Counted from the stretch's first letter, positions 40,604 to 50,224 are shown. The stretch: 64,000 nucleotides of DNA from Bariatricus massiliensis (GCF_900086725.1 NZ_LT574838.1:622986-686985); one strand, 5' to 3'. A program made the numbers and translations. The notes: generated by a model not told the origin, from the letters alone.

Positions 40604-41290
40604 TTATCCCTTGTCTTTATGCAGACGATAGCCAATGCCCCAGACCGTATCTATAAATTCTTTTTCCGGGCAGATATTCTTTAATTTATTTCTTATATTA
40701 CTGATATGTACATTCAGGGTGTTATCCTCATTGAAATATTCCGTTCCCCAAACACTTTGAAATAGATTTGCTTTTGAAAAAATCTTATCCGGATACTTCA
40801 TCAGCAGTTCCAATATAGAAAATTCCTTTGCTGTCAAAGATAATTCAATCCCTCGTACAGAAGCCGTATTCTTTTCAAAATCCAATGTCAGCTCTTCATA
40901 TTGTAAGATGTCCTGTGTGTTGCTCTGATACCGCACCCTGCGCAGGCTGCTCTCGATTCTGGCAAGCACTTCTTCCATATCAAATGGCTTCGTAATATAA
41001 TCATCTGCGCCCAAACGCAATAAATCAATCTTATTCTGCGTCGTTTCTTTGGCAGATATAATAATAACCGGAGTTGTAAAATGTTTGCGTATATCCGACA
41101 GAACAATATCACCGCTCCTATAGGGGAGCATAATATCCAAAATAAGCAAATCTATTCTGTTCTCACGCAGAAATTCTGATACATGGAGCCCGCCATATTG
41201 ACAGAACACCTCATATCCATTTTCTTTTAAGAAGTCAGCCAACAGTCTATTGATTTCTAAATCATCTTCAACAATCAATATCCTTTCCAT
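40604..41290 (-). CDS. OmpR-family response regulator of the ABC module
   Basis: 228 residues. Receiver: EDDLEI, phospho-acceptor Asp in LLILDIMLPYRSGD, Lys in DDYITKPF. C-terminal winged helix: SLTAKEFSILELLMKYPDKI, then VHISNIRNKL. First gene of the module and probably its activator, with the kinase at 37242-38141. Confidence 0.9.
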   Translation of the reverse strand: MERILIVEDDLEINRLLADFLKENGYEVFCQYGGLHVSEFLRENRIDLLILDIMLPYRSGDIVLSDIRKHFTTPVIIISAKETTQNKIDLLRLGADDYITKPFDMEEVLARIESSLRRVRYQSNTQDILQYEELTLDFEKNTASVRGIELSLTAKEFSILELLMKYPDKIFSKANLFQSVWGTEYFNEDNTLNVHISNIRNKLKNICPEKEFIDTVWGIGYRLHKDKG

Positions 41291-41307
41291 TGCAGTTTCC
41301 CTCTTTT

Positions 41308-42000
41308 CTATTCCTTGAACCGGTATCCGACTCCCACCTCTGTCAGGATGAACCTTGGATTGGTCGGCTCTTTTTCAATCTTTCTTCTCAGCGCCGCCAT
41401 GAACACGCGCAGATTCCCGGACTCTACCCCTTGAGAGCTGCCCCATATCTCACTGAGAATATAATTATGTGTCAATACCTTCCCTCTATTGTCAATCAAA
41501 AGATTCAATATCTTATATTCCATCGGCGTTAAATGTATCTCTTTTTCATCCACCGTCACCAGATGCTTTTCCCGGTCGACACACAGATAATCAAACTGAT
41601 AGACTTTCTCCGGATTCTCATTCTGTATAATCAATGATTTTCTTAATCCTACACGTATCCGGGCCAGAAGTTCTCCCATATAGAAGGGCTTGGTTACATA
41701 GTCGTCCGCCCCCATGTCCAGCGCTTGAATCTTCTGCTGCTCTTCCTGCCTCGCACTGACAACGATTACAGGTATCTGGGAAATCTCTCTTATCGTCCTT
41801 AAAACTTCTATGCCGTCCCCGTCCGGGAGGCCTAGATCCAGAATTACGATATCCGGGCGGTTTGCGTAAAACAGGCTCAGCGCTTCCTCCACGGACTTTG
41901 CCACATAGTAGCCATAATTCTCCTTCTTTAAGCTCATTGAAATGAAATTTATAATGTATTTATCGTCCTCTACTATCAAGATATATTTTTTATCGTCCAT
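41308..42000 (-). CDS. kdpE: KdpE-like response regulator
   Basis: 230 residues. Receiver with DIVILDLGLPDGDGIEVLR, the typical KdpE form, and DDYVTKPFYMGEL; C-terminal winged helix with HLTPMEYKILNLL and GYRFKE at the end. Its start overlaps the kinase gene by 11 bases. No kdpFABC genes are present; the ktr genes upstream are the likely targets. Confidence 0.88.
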   Translation of the reverse strand: MDDKKYILIVEDDKYIINFISMSLKKENYGYYVAKSVEEALSLFYANRPDIVILDLGLPDGDGIEVLRTIREISQIPVIVVSARQEEQQKIQALDMGADDYVTKPFYMGELLARIRVGLRKSLIIQNENPEKVYQFDYLCVDREKHLVTVDEKEIHLTPMEYKILNLLIDNRGKVLTHNYILSEIWGSSQGVESGNLRVFMAALRRKIEKEPTNPRFILTEVGVGYRFKE

Positions 42001-43063
42001 CTGCCTCTACCTGTTCTGCATTCAGCCAGAATACAAACCGTGCTCCGCCTTCCTCTCTGTTTTCTGCGTATATCTGTCCTCCGTGAGCCTCCACTACTGC
42101 CTTGCAGATTGCAAGGCCTAAGCCGATGCCCCGCTGGCCGTCTTCCTTTCCGTCTGATCTGGAAACAAACTCGTCAAATACCTGTGACTTAACCTCTTCT
42201 GCAATGCCGTCTCCGTCGTCCTCCACACAAAAGTATACCTTTTGCTCAGCAAATGTGACTGTCACAGTGATACACCCGCCCTCATTCGTATGTTTCAGCG
42301 CATTGTCCAAAAGATTAATAAGCACCTGCACCATCATTTTGCCATCCATGGGCGCCACGACCAGTTCTTCCGGCAGATACACTTCAAATCTGCGCTTATC
42401 CCTCAGACCGATCACATGTGTGGCCGCTTCATAGATAATGTCATCCACGACCTCCGGCTGCTTTTTTATATAAAACTGGCCGCTGTCGATCTTAGTCATG
42501 CTCAAAATATTCTCTACCATCTTCATCAGCCAGACTGCCTGTTCCTGTATATCCCCCGCCAATTCTTTCCTTGTCTCTGTGTCCAGCTCTCCCGCGTCGG
42601 ACAGGAGGCCACAGTCTCCCAGAATCCCGGTGAGCGGCGTTCTAAAATCATGGGATATGCTGCGGAGCAGACTGCTTTTGAGCCGCTCTCGCTCCATCTG
42701 TGCTTTCGTATCCTCCGCGATCTTCATCTGGGTCCGGAAACGGACAGTGAGGCTGGAGGCGATAAACGCCGTCATCAGGAAAAATGCCATCAAGACAACA
42801 TCGTTTTGATTCATAATTGCGAAAGTATGCAGCGGCACCGTAAAAAAGTAATTGAATACCAGTACACTGATGACCGCGCCTGCCGCGCCGTAAAAGTACC
42901 CACTTGTACACACAGTTATCAGCAGGACTCCCACGATATACACCATTAAGATATTCTCTTTCCCGATACCCGTTCGTTTTAATACAACAGAGACGCCTGA
43001 AGCGGCAGTCAGAATTGCGGCAGAACGTATTATGTATTTTAATATATCTCTCTTTTTATTCAT
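41990..43063 (-). CDS. KdpD-like sensor kinase lacking the N-terminal KdpD/Usp domains
   Basis: 357 residues against about 900 for full KdpD. Begins directly with four closely spaced membrane helices (DUF4118-type, NYFFTVPLHTFAI is the conserved loop), then the kinase core: SISHDFRTPLTGILGDCGLL, NLLDNALKHT, GIGLGLAICKAVVEAHGG. The missing N-terminal part binds c-di-AMP in other Bacillota, so signalling must differ. Next to trkA/trkH and coupled to kdpE. Confidence 0.88.
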   Translation of the reverse strand: MNKKRDILKYIIRSAAILTAASGVSVVLKRTGIGKENILMVYIVGVLLITVCTSGYFYGAAGAVISVLVFNYFFTVPLHTFAIMNQNDVVLMAFFLMTAFIASSLTVRFRTQMKIAEDTKAQMERERLKSSLLRSISHDFRTPLTGILGDCGLLSDAGELDTETRKELAGDIQEQAVWLMKMVENILSMTKIDSGQFYIKKQPEVVDDIIYEAATHVIGLRDKRRFEVYLPEELVVAPMDGKMMVQVLINLLDNALKHTNEGGCITVTVTFAEQKVYFCVEDDGDGIAEEVKSQVFDEFVSRSDGKEDGQRGIGLGLAICKAVVEAHGGQIYAENREEGGARFVFWLNAEQVEADGR

Positions 43064-43171
43064 TTTCTTGTCTCTTTAGTTTTTTATTCTTAGCTACTAT
43101 CATACTCTACATTCTGTTTTTCCGTCAACCTTTTCTCACGGTGGAAAATTTAGTTTTCTATGACGGAAAAA

Positions 43172-43199
43172 AGTGCCGTATATTCTTTCATACGGCACT
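43172..43199 (-). terminator. Terminator after trkA
   Basis: AGTGCCGTAT / ATACGGCACT, 10-pair stem with 8-base loop and A/T runs on both sides, between trkA and the kinase gene. Partial read-through or a separate promoter would be needed for kdpDE. Confidence 0.85.
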
Positions 43200-43213
43200 A
43201 AAAAACATGTAAA

Positions 43214-43867
43214 TTATTTGATACTCGCAAGCATTTTATCGATATCCTTTGTAAGTCCGACTACCATCAAATGATCATCTCTCCCCATCACATAATCGGT
43301 TCTCGGAAGTACAATCAGCTCAGAACCTGTACGGATGCCGAACACACTCACATGATAAATGGCTCTGATATTCGCCTGTCCGATTGTCTTTCCTATCCAG
43401 TCCGTCCGCGGCTGAATCTCAAAAATGGAGTAATCTTTGCTCAGTTCAAAATAGTCAAACACATGGTTGGCACTGTATTTGACTGCCAGACGTTCCGCGA
43501 TATCCCGGTCCGGATAAAACACCTCGTCCGCGCCATTTCTCAGAAGAAACTTGGCATGAATATCTCTGTTCGCCTTACTCACTACATACTTTGCCCCAAG
43601 CTCTTTCACAAGACTGGTTATCTCAAGGCTGCTCTGGAAATTGGCCCCGATACACACAAAGCAGATATCGAAGTTGCCCACACCCAGGCTCCGCAGTACA
43701 TCTTCATTGGTGCAATCCCCAACTTTTACTGCCGTCGCATAGGCAAGCAGATCCTCCGTAGCCGCCTCGCTCTTGTCAATTATCATGACTTCATTTCCAA
43801 GTCTCGTCATCTCTGTACACAGATGATGCCCAAATCTCCCCAAACCGATAATTAAAATCGACTTCAT
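43214..43867 (-). CDS. ktrA: Potassium uptake gating subunit TrkA/KtrA
   Basis: 217 residues: RCK_N Rossmann domain with IIGLGRFGHHL and acidic MIIDKSE, GDCTNEDVLRSLGV, and a C-terminal RCK_C domain that in this family can bind c-di-AMP. Sits on the cytoplasmic face of the TrkH/KtrB channel encoded 17 bases upstream. Confidence 0.92.
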   Translation of the reverse strand: MKSILIIGLGRFGHHLCTEMTRLGNEVMIIDKSEAATEDLLAYATAVKVGDCTNEDVLRSLGVGNFDICFVCIGANFQSSLEITSLVKELGAKYVVSKANRDIHAKFLLRNGADEVFYPDRDIAERLAVKYSANHVFDYFELSKDYSIFEIQPRTDWIGKTIGQANIRAIYHVSVFGIRTGSELIVLPRTDYVMGRDDHLMVVGLTKDIDKMLASIK

Positions 43868-43884
43868 TTTTCTGTTCCCTCTCT

Positions 43885-45225
43885 TTAACCTATCATAATC
43901 TTTTCGGCCGGCTGTTTCACCGGAGCGTCGTGTTTATGCCCGCGTAAGGAAAGCGCAAAGGTCAAGCTTCCTATTCTTCCGCAGTACATTAAGAATATAA
44001 GAACCACCTGTGAGAATGCACAGATATCACGGGTAATCCCCGTGGACATTCCCACCGTGCCCATAGCTGAAATCACCTCGAACAAGGTGTCCGTCAGCCC
44101 AAAGGACTGTAATGACATCAGAACCATTGTGGCCGTGATCGTCAAAAACAAGTTGGTACAAAGCACCGTACTTGCTTTACGAATCGCACCGTCGTCCAGC
44201 CTTCTGTTAAATACATTACAGCAGGCCTGCTGCTTTAAGTTGGCTTTTACATATACAGCCAGCACGACCAACGTAGTCGTTTTGATACCGCCGGCCGTGG
44301 AACCGGGGCTTCCCCCGATAAACATAAGTATCATAGTGAGGAACTTGGAGCTCTCTTGAAGAGCCGCCGTATCCGTCGTATTGAACCCCGCAGTACGTGC
44401 CGTGACAGAATTAAAGAATGAACTAAATATCTGCTCTGTCGTCGACATATCTGCCAATATGTGATTTCTCTCTATAAGATAGAACAACGCAGCCCCTGAA
44501 AATATCAAGATTCCCGTCGTCAAAAGCACTATTTTTGTGTGCAGGCTATATCTTTTTATATCGAACTTGTGGATAGTCACATCATTCCAGACAAAAAAGC
44601 CGATACCGCCTATTATAATCAAGGCCATAATAACGAGATTGATTATCCAGTCACCCGCATAAGCGGTAAAGGAACCGTACTGCTCTTCACATCCCATCAA
44701 GTCAAACCCTGCGTTGCAGAATGCCGACACGGAATGGAAAATCCCGTACCATACCCCTCTCCAGAAACCAAATTTGGGAATAAATCTAAGGGCCAGCATA
44801 AGCGCCCCCACAGATTCAAACAAAATGGTTCCTTTCATAATTTTTTTGGCCAGTTTTACGATGCCGCCAATCTGCATGCTGTTGATGCTTTCTTGGAGAA
44901 TCCCTCTCGTTCTCAAGCCGATTTTCCGGCGCAGTACAATGGCCACATAGACCCCCAAGGTCATAAATCCCATGCCGCCGATTTGTATCAGAACCAAAAT
45001 CACAACCTGACCGAACAAAGACCAGTGCGTCCAAGTGTCCACCACTATCAAGCCTGTCACGCAGGCGGATGATGTGGATGTAAACAGGGCATCTAAGAAC
45101 GGCGTGCCCACTCCTTCTCGCGAAGAAATGGGGAGCATCAAAAAAATGCTCCCTAGTAAAATAATCAACACATACCCAATCACTATCATCTGCGTCTGCG
45201 TCAGTTTCTTATATAACAACTGCAT
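43885..45225 (-). CDS. ktrB: Potassium channel subunit TrkH/KtrB
   Basis: 446 residues, KtrB size. Four pore repeats are visible through their selectivity-filter Gly: TSSACVTGLIVVDT, HSVSAFCNAGFDLMG, VTARTAGFNTTD and SAMGTVGMSTGIT. Intramembrane loop GGSPGSTAGGIKTTT also present. Sodium- or proton-dependent K+ uptake. Preceded by a 43-aa membrane peptide and followed by ktrA. Confidence 0.93.
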   Translation of the reverse strand: MQLLYKKLTQTQMIVIGYVLIILLGSIFLMLPISSREGVGTPFLDALFTSTSSACVTGLIVVDTWTHWSLFGQVVILVLIQIGGMGFMTLGVYVAIVLRRKIGLRTRGILQESINSMQIGGIVKLAKKIMKGTILFESVGALMLALRFIPKFGFWRGVWYGIFHSVSAFCNAGFDLMGCEEQYGSFTAYAGDWIINLVIMALIIIGGIGFFVWNDVTIHKFDIKRYSLHTKIVLLTTGILIFSGAALFYLIERNHILADMSTTEQIFSSFFNSVTARTAGFNTTDTAALQESSKFLTMILMFIGGSPGSTAGGIKTTTLVVLAVYVKANLKQQACCNVFNRRLDDGAIRKASTVLCTNLFLTITATMVLMSLQSFGLTDTLFEVISAMGTVGMSTGITRDICAFSQVVLIFLMYCGRIGSLTFALSLRGHKHDAPVKQPAEKIMIG

Positions 45226-45244
45226 TATAAATCCCTCTTCTTAC

Positions 45245-45376
45245 TCACTCTTTATGCTTCTGCTCCTGCTGCTGATGCTCCACGTACCTGTCAAGTTTTT
45301 TCATCAGATGCATGCCGAAAACAAATAAAAAGACTGCTATTATTAAATATATTATAATCTCTATAATCGAAAACAT
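45245..45376 (-). CDS. 43-aa single-span membrane peptide upstream of ktrB
   Basis: ATG 45376, preceded by GGTGAGA, encodes one strongly hydrophobic helix (IIEIIIYLIIAVFLFVFGM) and a basic/Gln-rich cytoplasmic tail, ending 19 bases before ktrB. Size and layout recall KdpF-like accessory peptides, but there is no sequence match that I can claim. Same strand and operon as ktrB and ktrA. Confidence 0.55.
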   Translation of the reverse strand: MFSIIEIIIYLIIAVFLFVFGMHLMKKLDRYVEHQQQEQKHKE

Positions 45377-45478
45377 ACTCTCACCGCCCTAGTTCATCCA
45401 CGCAGCATTCCGCATGAACACTATGTTATAGCCATTTTTCCCCAAATATCAGGTTACATACATGATAGTACGTTTTCC

Positions 45479-45562
45479 GTTAAGATTGTGCTAATATTAT
45501 CATTTTTCATATTAAATTGTCATTTAGATTGTATGTTGCAGTGTTAAGATTGTGTTAAGATT
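45479..45562 (-). promoter_or_regulatory. Direct repeats upstream of the ktr operon, possible KdpE sites
   Basis: On the reverse strand AATCTTAACAC occurs twice in tandem at 11-base period (45541-45562), and CACAATCTTAAC-like sequence recurs at 45479-45491. Eleven-base direct repeats are typical of OmpR/PhoB-family binding. A weak promoter (TTAGCA, 18 bases, TACTAT) may lie just downstream. The gap 45377-45554 shows nothing else. Confidence 0.5.
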
Positions 45563-46172
45563 TTTTGTACCTGATAATAACTCCGGCCGCCATTAAAATT
45601 ATCCCTGCCGCCAAGAGCCAGTATTTGGTCTGGAAGTCGCTTATCATCCCAAATGGATAGAATTTTTTCAGATATTTTGCCCCCATCCCGATAGCGGCCG
45701 CGTAGTATACCAGCGGGGCCATATAGCCGATAATCAGGTTGTCGCTCAGTCCATATGCAAAAACTCCAAGCCCGCCAAATGCTATGATTTCCGCCATAGT
45801 TCCGAAGTAATATTTCCCAAACTCCATCTCGCATCTGCCACTCTTCATAACTGTCATATATGTGGCCACCATCAGCACGGCAGCCGTCAGGCTCAACAAG
45901 ATGCGTATACAATAAATCTCTGTAATCCGCGTATATTTTGACGTTATCAAGTCCCGCAGGTCACGGTTTTGTTCTGGCAGGAACACCGGTGTAAAGAGTA
46001 TGATTCCTATCAATGCGACATAGGTCTCTAACACCTTAGCGCTCTGCACTTGGTCAAGATTTTGTATTCCAAGCACCAGCGGTGAGAAAAGCAGCATCGC
46101 CGCGCAGACTAAGATATGGAGCCAGGCATTATGCCTGAGTTGGTTTTTTCCGATTGCGCAATATTTTTCCAC
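45555..46172 (-). CDS. ABC-2 type membrane subunit
   Basis: 205 residues, about six hydrophobic helices with no soluble domain. It contains LLFSPLVLGIQNLDQ and FLPEQNRDLRDLITSKYT, the latter resembling the cytoplasmic loop of the larger permease. Its start overlaps that gene by 44 bases. Probably the second membrane subunit of the transporter powered by the ATPase at 47370-48260. Confidence 0.7.
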   Translation of the reverse strand: MEKYCAIGKNQLRHNAWLHILVCAAMLLFSPLVLGIQNLDQVQSAKVLETYVALIGIILFTPVFLPEQNRDLRDLITSKYTRITEIYCIRILLSLTAAVLMVATYMTVMKSGRCEMEFGKYYFGTMAEIIAFGGLGVFAYGLSDNLIIGYMAPLVYYAAAIGMGAKYLKKFYPFGMISDFQTKYWLLAAGIILMAAGVIIRYKKS

Positions 46173-47379
46173 GTCTCTTCAAGTGCCCCTTTCTCTTTTT
46201 TTCATAGATCCATATGGTTGCAGCTATCAAGGCAGCCGCCAGCAGTGTGTAAAAAGCCCGGTTCATGGCCAGCTGCGTAAACCCTTCTTTAAATCCGCTG
46301 TAATTCATCTCCGTGTTGTGCCGTGGAATCAGATTCCACCCATATTGGCCGCCGTATATTCCTGCCACACCGATCTGAAGGCTGATGAACCACCATGCCG
46401 CCTGAACAAGTACTCCAAGCGCTGTATCTGTAAGCTCCGTAAAGAACATTCCCACAGCGGTGACCGCCAGAACTGTAGGTAAGAGCCAGCCGAAATCGTA
46501 TTTTAAAAATGCCAGATAGTCTAAGGAGATTTGGCTTCCTTTTGTAAAAATCATGCTGTCCACCGTTGGAACAAGCGATAAAATTATGATTGGCGCCATC
46601 ATCATAACTGTCATGGCAGCAAAGCGGCTTGTGATGATAACCGCCGAGGATGCGCGTCTGGCATAGATTAAATCCTGCATCTGGGCTCTTCTGTCTCTCA
46701 GCATCCGGGTAGCCACGACAAAAATCGGTAGAATACCCGCCATAATTCCCATGTAATCGCAGAACAGCCGTGTATATCCTCCGGTATACCCGTCTTTGTC
46801 CGTCAGATTTTCGTATGCCTTCACAGCGCCCTCATAGTCTAGGCTGAGCCGGGTCTCGCTCTTCAGGCTTTCCTCTGTAAACGAAGAGCCGGGGCCTAAC
46901 ATGTCGGTCACCTTCTCCATTTCATTCAAAAAAGCCTCATATGTCAGCCCTTTTTTCGGCTCGATAAGATAAGGTTCCGTTGTCACGTCATGTTTTTCGA
47001 AGTAGGCCGCAAGATGCTCCTCTATTTTGTCAGGCTCTATTCCAGTGGTCTCATTGATAATACGTCCCACTTCTTCTTGTTCACTCTCACTCAGCCTGAC
47101 ATCCTTGGCATAGCCTACCGGATAAGTAGTAAAAGAACCATAGTAATATCCCCACGCCAGCTCTCCCAGCGCCTTGCGCATCAGATCCTGTTCCGTAACG
47201 TCTTCTTTAAATCCATATGCCTGATAATTATCCTGTCCTCTTTCCGGGGGCTGCAGCATATTATCCTTCATACTTCCCATCTGGCTGCTAAAGAATACTA
47301 CAAGGCACACTACGTAAAGCCAGTAAATCAAGCTCTTGCCGACTTGGGCACATTCTTTTTGAAATAGTCTTAAGAACAT
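46129..47379 (-). CDS. ABC-2 type permease with large external domain
   Basis: 416 residues. One N-terminal helix (LIYWLYVVCLVVFFSSQM), an external domain of about 190 residues, then five or six helices containing TRMLRDRRAQMQDLIYARRASS, the permease coupling loop. Start overlaps the ATPase gene by 10 bases. Substrate unknown; the linked two-component system suggests a cell-envelope stress or peptide function. Confidence 0.78.
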   Translation of the reverse strand: MFLRLFQKECAQVGKSLIYWLYVVCLVVFFSSQMGSMKDNMLQPPERGQDNYQAYGFKEDVTEQDLMRKALGELAWGYYYGSFTTYPVGYAKDVRLSESEQEEVGRIINETTGIEPDKIEEHLAAYFEKHDVTTEPYLIEPKKGLTYEAFLNEMEKVTDMLGPGSSFTEESLKSETRLSLDYEGAVKAYENLTDKDGYTGGYTRLFCDYMGIMAGILPIFVVATRMLRDRRAQMQDLIYARRASSAVIITSRFAAMTVMMMAPIIILSLVPTVDSMIFTKGSQISLDYLAFLKYDFGWLLPTVLAVTAVGMFFTELTDTALGVLVQAAWWFISLQIGVAGIYGGQYGWNLIPRHNTEMNYSGFKEGFTQLAMNRAFYTLLAAALIAATIWIYEKKRKGHLKRRGKILRNRKKPTQA

Positions 47380-48260
47380 GTCCCTTCCCCCCTTCCCTGC
47401 ATCAGATACATGTAAGCATCCTCCACACCTGCCTCACAGAGAGAAGCGCCTGCAAAGGGCTGTTTTTCCGCAATAAAACGAACCATTACGTTGTTGCCGA
47501 GAGCCAGCATGCTTGTGACAATATACTTCTGCTTCAACTCCGGAAGCTCCTTCTTGCTGATTTCTGCCTTGTAAACTTTGGATTCCACCATGTGGAGCAG
47601 CTCTTCCACCGTCCCTTGAAAGAGGATTCTCCCATCGTCCAGCACGGCGATATTCTCGCAGGTGGCTTCGATGTCCCCTACAATATGAGTAGACAGGATA
47701 ACAATCCGTTCTTGTGCGATCTCACAGAGTAGATTACGGAAGCGGACTCTTTCCTCGGGGTCAAGCCCGGCCGTAGGTTCGTCTACAATCAAAACTCTCG
47801 GATTATGGAGGATTGCCTGTGCGATGCCCAGACGTCTCTTCATTCCGCCAGAAAGTGCTTTGACCTTTGTGCGGTAATTGTCCTGAAGGTTCACCTGCCT
47901 TAGCAGGCCGGGGATTCGCTTTCGTCTCTCCTCTTTTGTCAGGCCTGATAAAACGCCCAGATAATCCATCGCCTCATAGACAGACATGTTAGGATACATA
48001 GAAAAGTCCTGCGGCAGATATCCTGTGATTTTGCGGATCGCCGAAGCGTGCTCTACCGGTATTCCGCATATACTCACCTCTCCCCCCTGCTTCTCGTGGA
48101 GGGTGGCCAGCACTTTCATAAGCGTAGTCTTCCCTGCCCCGTTCCTGCCCAGCAGCCCGAACATGCCCTTGTGGATGGTCAGGTTCACATCGGTTAAGGC
48201 CTGCTTCTTTCCATAATATTTATCCAAATGCCGTATCACGATTTCTGTATTTTTACTCAT
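47370..48260 (-). CDS. ABC transporter ATPase
   Basis: 296 residues. Walker A GLLGRNGAGKTTLMK, Q loop GYLPQDFSMYP, signature ALSGGMKRRLGIA, Walker B VLIVDEPTAGLDPEER, H loop ILSTHIVGD. C-terminal extension of about 70 residues. Encoded between the sensor kinase and its permease subunits. Confidence 0.9.
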   Translation of the reverse strand: MSKNTEIVIRHLDKYYGKKQALTDVNLTIHKGMFGLLGRNGAGKTTLMKVLATLHEKQGGEVSICGIPVEHASAIRKITGYLPQDFSMYPNMSVYEAMDYLGVLSGLTKEERRKRIPGLLRQVNLQDNYRTKVKALSGGMKRRLGIAQAILHNPRVLIVDEPTAGLDPEERVRFRNLLCEIAQERIVILSTHIVGDIEATCENIAVLDDGRILFQGTVEELLHMVESKVYKAEISKKELPELKQKYIVTSMLALGNNVMVRFIAEKQPFAGASLCEAGVEDAYMYLMQGRGEGTCS

Positions 48261-48329
48261 GTTTCTCTTCCTTTCTTTGTTGATAAAGAAATTCTATCCA
48301 CAAATTCTCTACACTTTTCCTAGAAAGTT

Positions 48330-49562
48330 TTAAGATTTTCGATAGGAAAAAGAAACACTTACCAAAGCGCCGCCATACATGCTGTTGGCAAGGCTCAGAC
48401 TGCCGCCGTGTCTGGCGCAGAGCTGCTGTGCGATATGGAGGCCGATTCCGAAATGCTCTTCTCTCTGCCCTTCCCCGTGGAAATAGGGAAGTACGGCCTT
48501 TTTCAATTCCTCCTCGGTAAAGCCCATGCCGTCATCTTTCACGTAAAGAATCAAAAGTTCTTTTTCCGTTTCTATATCCATGGATATTTCAACCATGGAG
48601 TGTGCAAATCGGATTGCGTTGGAAAGGATATTGTCAAATACTTCCATAATCATAATTTCATCTATCCAAAGGATGTGGCTGCCGTCCTCGGTGTTTGTCC
48701 CGTGTGCCTCTGTGAAACAAATTTTTATATCCCCAATTTCATCCAGTGCGGCGGCTGTCTCCGAGAGGCGGCTCTTCAGTCTGGCGGCCGTAATCTCCGT
48801 CTTCTGGGGCTGCATTTCCTCGAAGCTTCTGATATTTTTCATGGTCCGGCTGTAGGCTGTGAGCCGCTCCAGATGCTGAGACATCAGTTTCAGTGTGCCG
48901 GTCAGCTTTTCTTCACTTACTTTTCCTTCTGGAATGTACCGGTAAAGGAAGTCGGTATACCCTTTGAGGACGGTGAGAGGCGTACGCAGGTCATGGGCAA
49001 AGGCGGCATTGATCTTCTTCTGTTCCTCTATCAAATTCCAGAGTTCTTCCTTGTTGGACACCAGTTCCTGCCTCATGTCTTCAAATGAACTGCACAATTC
49101 CCCCATCTCGTCTTTGTTTTCATAAACAATCTCAAAATCCAGATTGTTGCATTTTATCTCCTCGGTGCTCTTCCTCAATATATCAAAAGGCCCTCGCAGC
49201 CTTGTCTTATAAAATCTAAACGCCGCAAGAACCATGAATAGCCCCACATAAATGAGCGGAGAGAAGGCTATGATTGTGTTTAATACTGCCACGATATTCT
49301 GGTCCCTCTGCGGCATTTCCTCCACCATGCTCTGGGGATAGGCCAGATAATTTTCTCCCCGGATTGTGTAGACTTGACCGCCGCTTTCCTGATTTCTGCG
49401 GAATATCATAGAACTCCATCTCTCACAGAACACGTTGGTCACACGTGCGCAGATAAAACCTGCCAGCAGAGCCGCCAGCAGATAGAGGAGAAGCGCCCGT
49501 CTTATGGGAAGGTCCGCTGCCCTGCGCCTCAAATGCTCCAGTTTTTCGTTTATCCAATCCAT
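48330..49562 (-). CDS. Sensor histidine kinase of the second ABC module
   Basis: 410 residues from ATG 49562. Two membrane helices (ALLLYLLAALLAGFICARV and IIAFSPLIYVGLFMVLAAF) enclose a short outside loop; a HAMP domain follows, then AAFAHDLRTPLTVLKG, NILSNAIRFAHS and HFGIGLHIAQQLCARHGG. Overlaps the response regulator gene by 13 bases. Confidence 0.9.
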   Translation of the reverse strand: MDWINEKLEHLRRRAADLPIRRALLLYLLAALLAGFICARVTNVFCERWSSMIFRRNQESGGQVYTIRGENYLAYPQSMVEEMPQRDQNIVAVLNTIIAFSPLIYVGLFMVLAAFRFYKTRLRGPFDILRKSTEEIKCNNLDFEIVYENKDEMGELCSSFEDMRQELVSNKEELWNLIEEQKKINAAFAHDLRTPLTVLKGYTDFLYRYIPEGKVSEEKLTGTLKLMSQHLERLTAYSRTMKNIRSFEEMQPQKTEITAARLKSRLSETAAALDEIGDIKICFTEAHGTNTEDGSHILWIDEIMIMEVFDNILSNAIRFAHSMVEISMDIETEKELLILYVKDDGMGFTEEELKKAVLPYFHGEGQREEHFGIGLHIAQQLCARHGGSLSLANSMYGGALVSVSFSYRKS

Positions 49563-50224
49563 CGATATCCCACTCCCCACACAGTCTCAATGATTTCCTG
49601 CTCCGTGAACTGATTTATTTTCCCTCGTATTCTCCTGATATGCTCTGAGATGATGCTGCTGTCGCCTCCCGCATCATAGCCTCTCGTCTTCTCGTAAATA
49701 CTGTCTTTGCTGAATACCTGTCCGGGATGTAAAGATAAAAGCTCCACAATTTCGTATTCCGTTTTCGTGAGCACCACCTTTTGTTTTTTACAGTAAACCG
49801 TTCTTTCACTATAATGAATGGCCACGTCACCGCAGATTTTGACAGAACCGTCTCCCCTGCGGCGCTCCTCCCGCCTCAAGTGTGCCATGACTCTGGCTCC
49901 CAGCTCCTCGATGCTGAACGGCTTCATAATATAGTCGTCCCCGCCCATGACAAACCCATTCACCCGGTCCTCCTCCTCAATCTTCGCCGTCAAAAATAAA
50001 ATAGGGCAGCTGACATGCTCCCTTATTTTCCGGCATACCTCCAGACCGTCCAAGTCCGGCATATTGATATCCAGAAGAATCAAATCCGGATTCAGGCGCA
50101 CCTTCTCAAGCGCCGCAAGCCCCCCGCCCGCAGTGATCACCTCATATCCCTGTATTTCAAAATAATCCCGAAGAAGAGAAACAATCCCCTCCTCATCGTC
50201 CACGATCAATATTTTCTGAGCCAT
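49550..50224 (-). CDS. OmpR-family response regulator of the second ABC module
   Basis: 224 residues. Receiver with VDDEEGI, phospho-Asp in LILLDINMPDLDGLEV, DDYIMKPFSIEEL; winged helix with VLTKTEYEIVELLSLHPGQV and GVGYRWIG at the C-terminus. First gene of the leftward module. Confidence 0.9.
   Translation of the reverse strand: MAQKILIVDDEEGIVSLLRDYFEIQGYEVITAGGGLAALEKVRLNPDLILLDINMPDLDGLEVCRKIREHVSCPILFLTAKIEEEDRVNGFVMGGDDYIMKPFSIEELGARVMAHLRREERRRGDGSVKICGDVAIHYSERTVYCKKQKVVLTKTEYEIVELLSLHPGQVFSKDSIYEKTRGYDAGGDSSIISEHIRRIRGKINQFTEQEIIETVWGVGYRWIG

Noticed and set aside
42242..42949. 235-codon frame opposite the KdpD-like kinase
   Set aside because: Shadow of the kinase coding sequence; no start signals and no recognisable domain.
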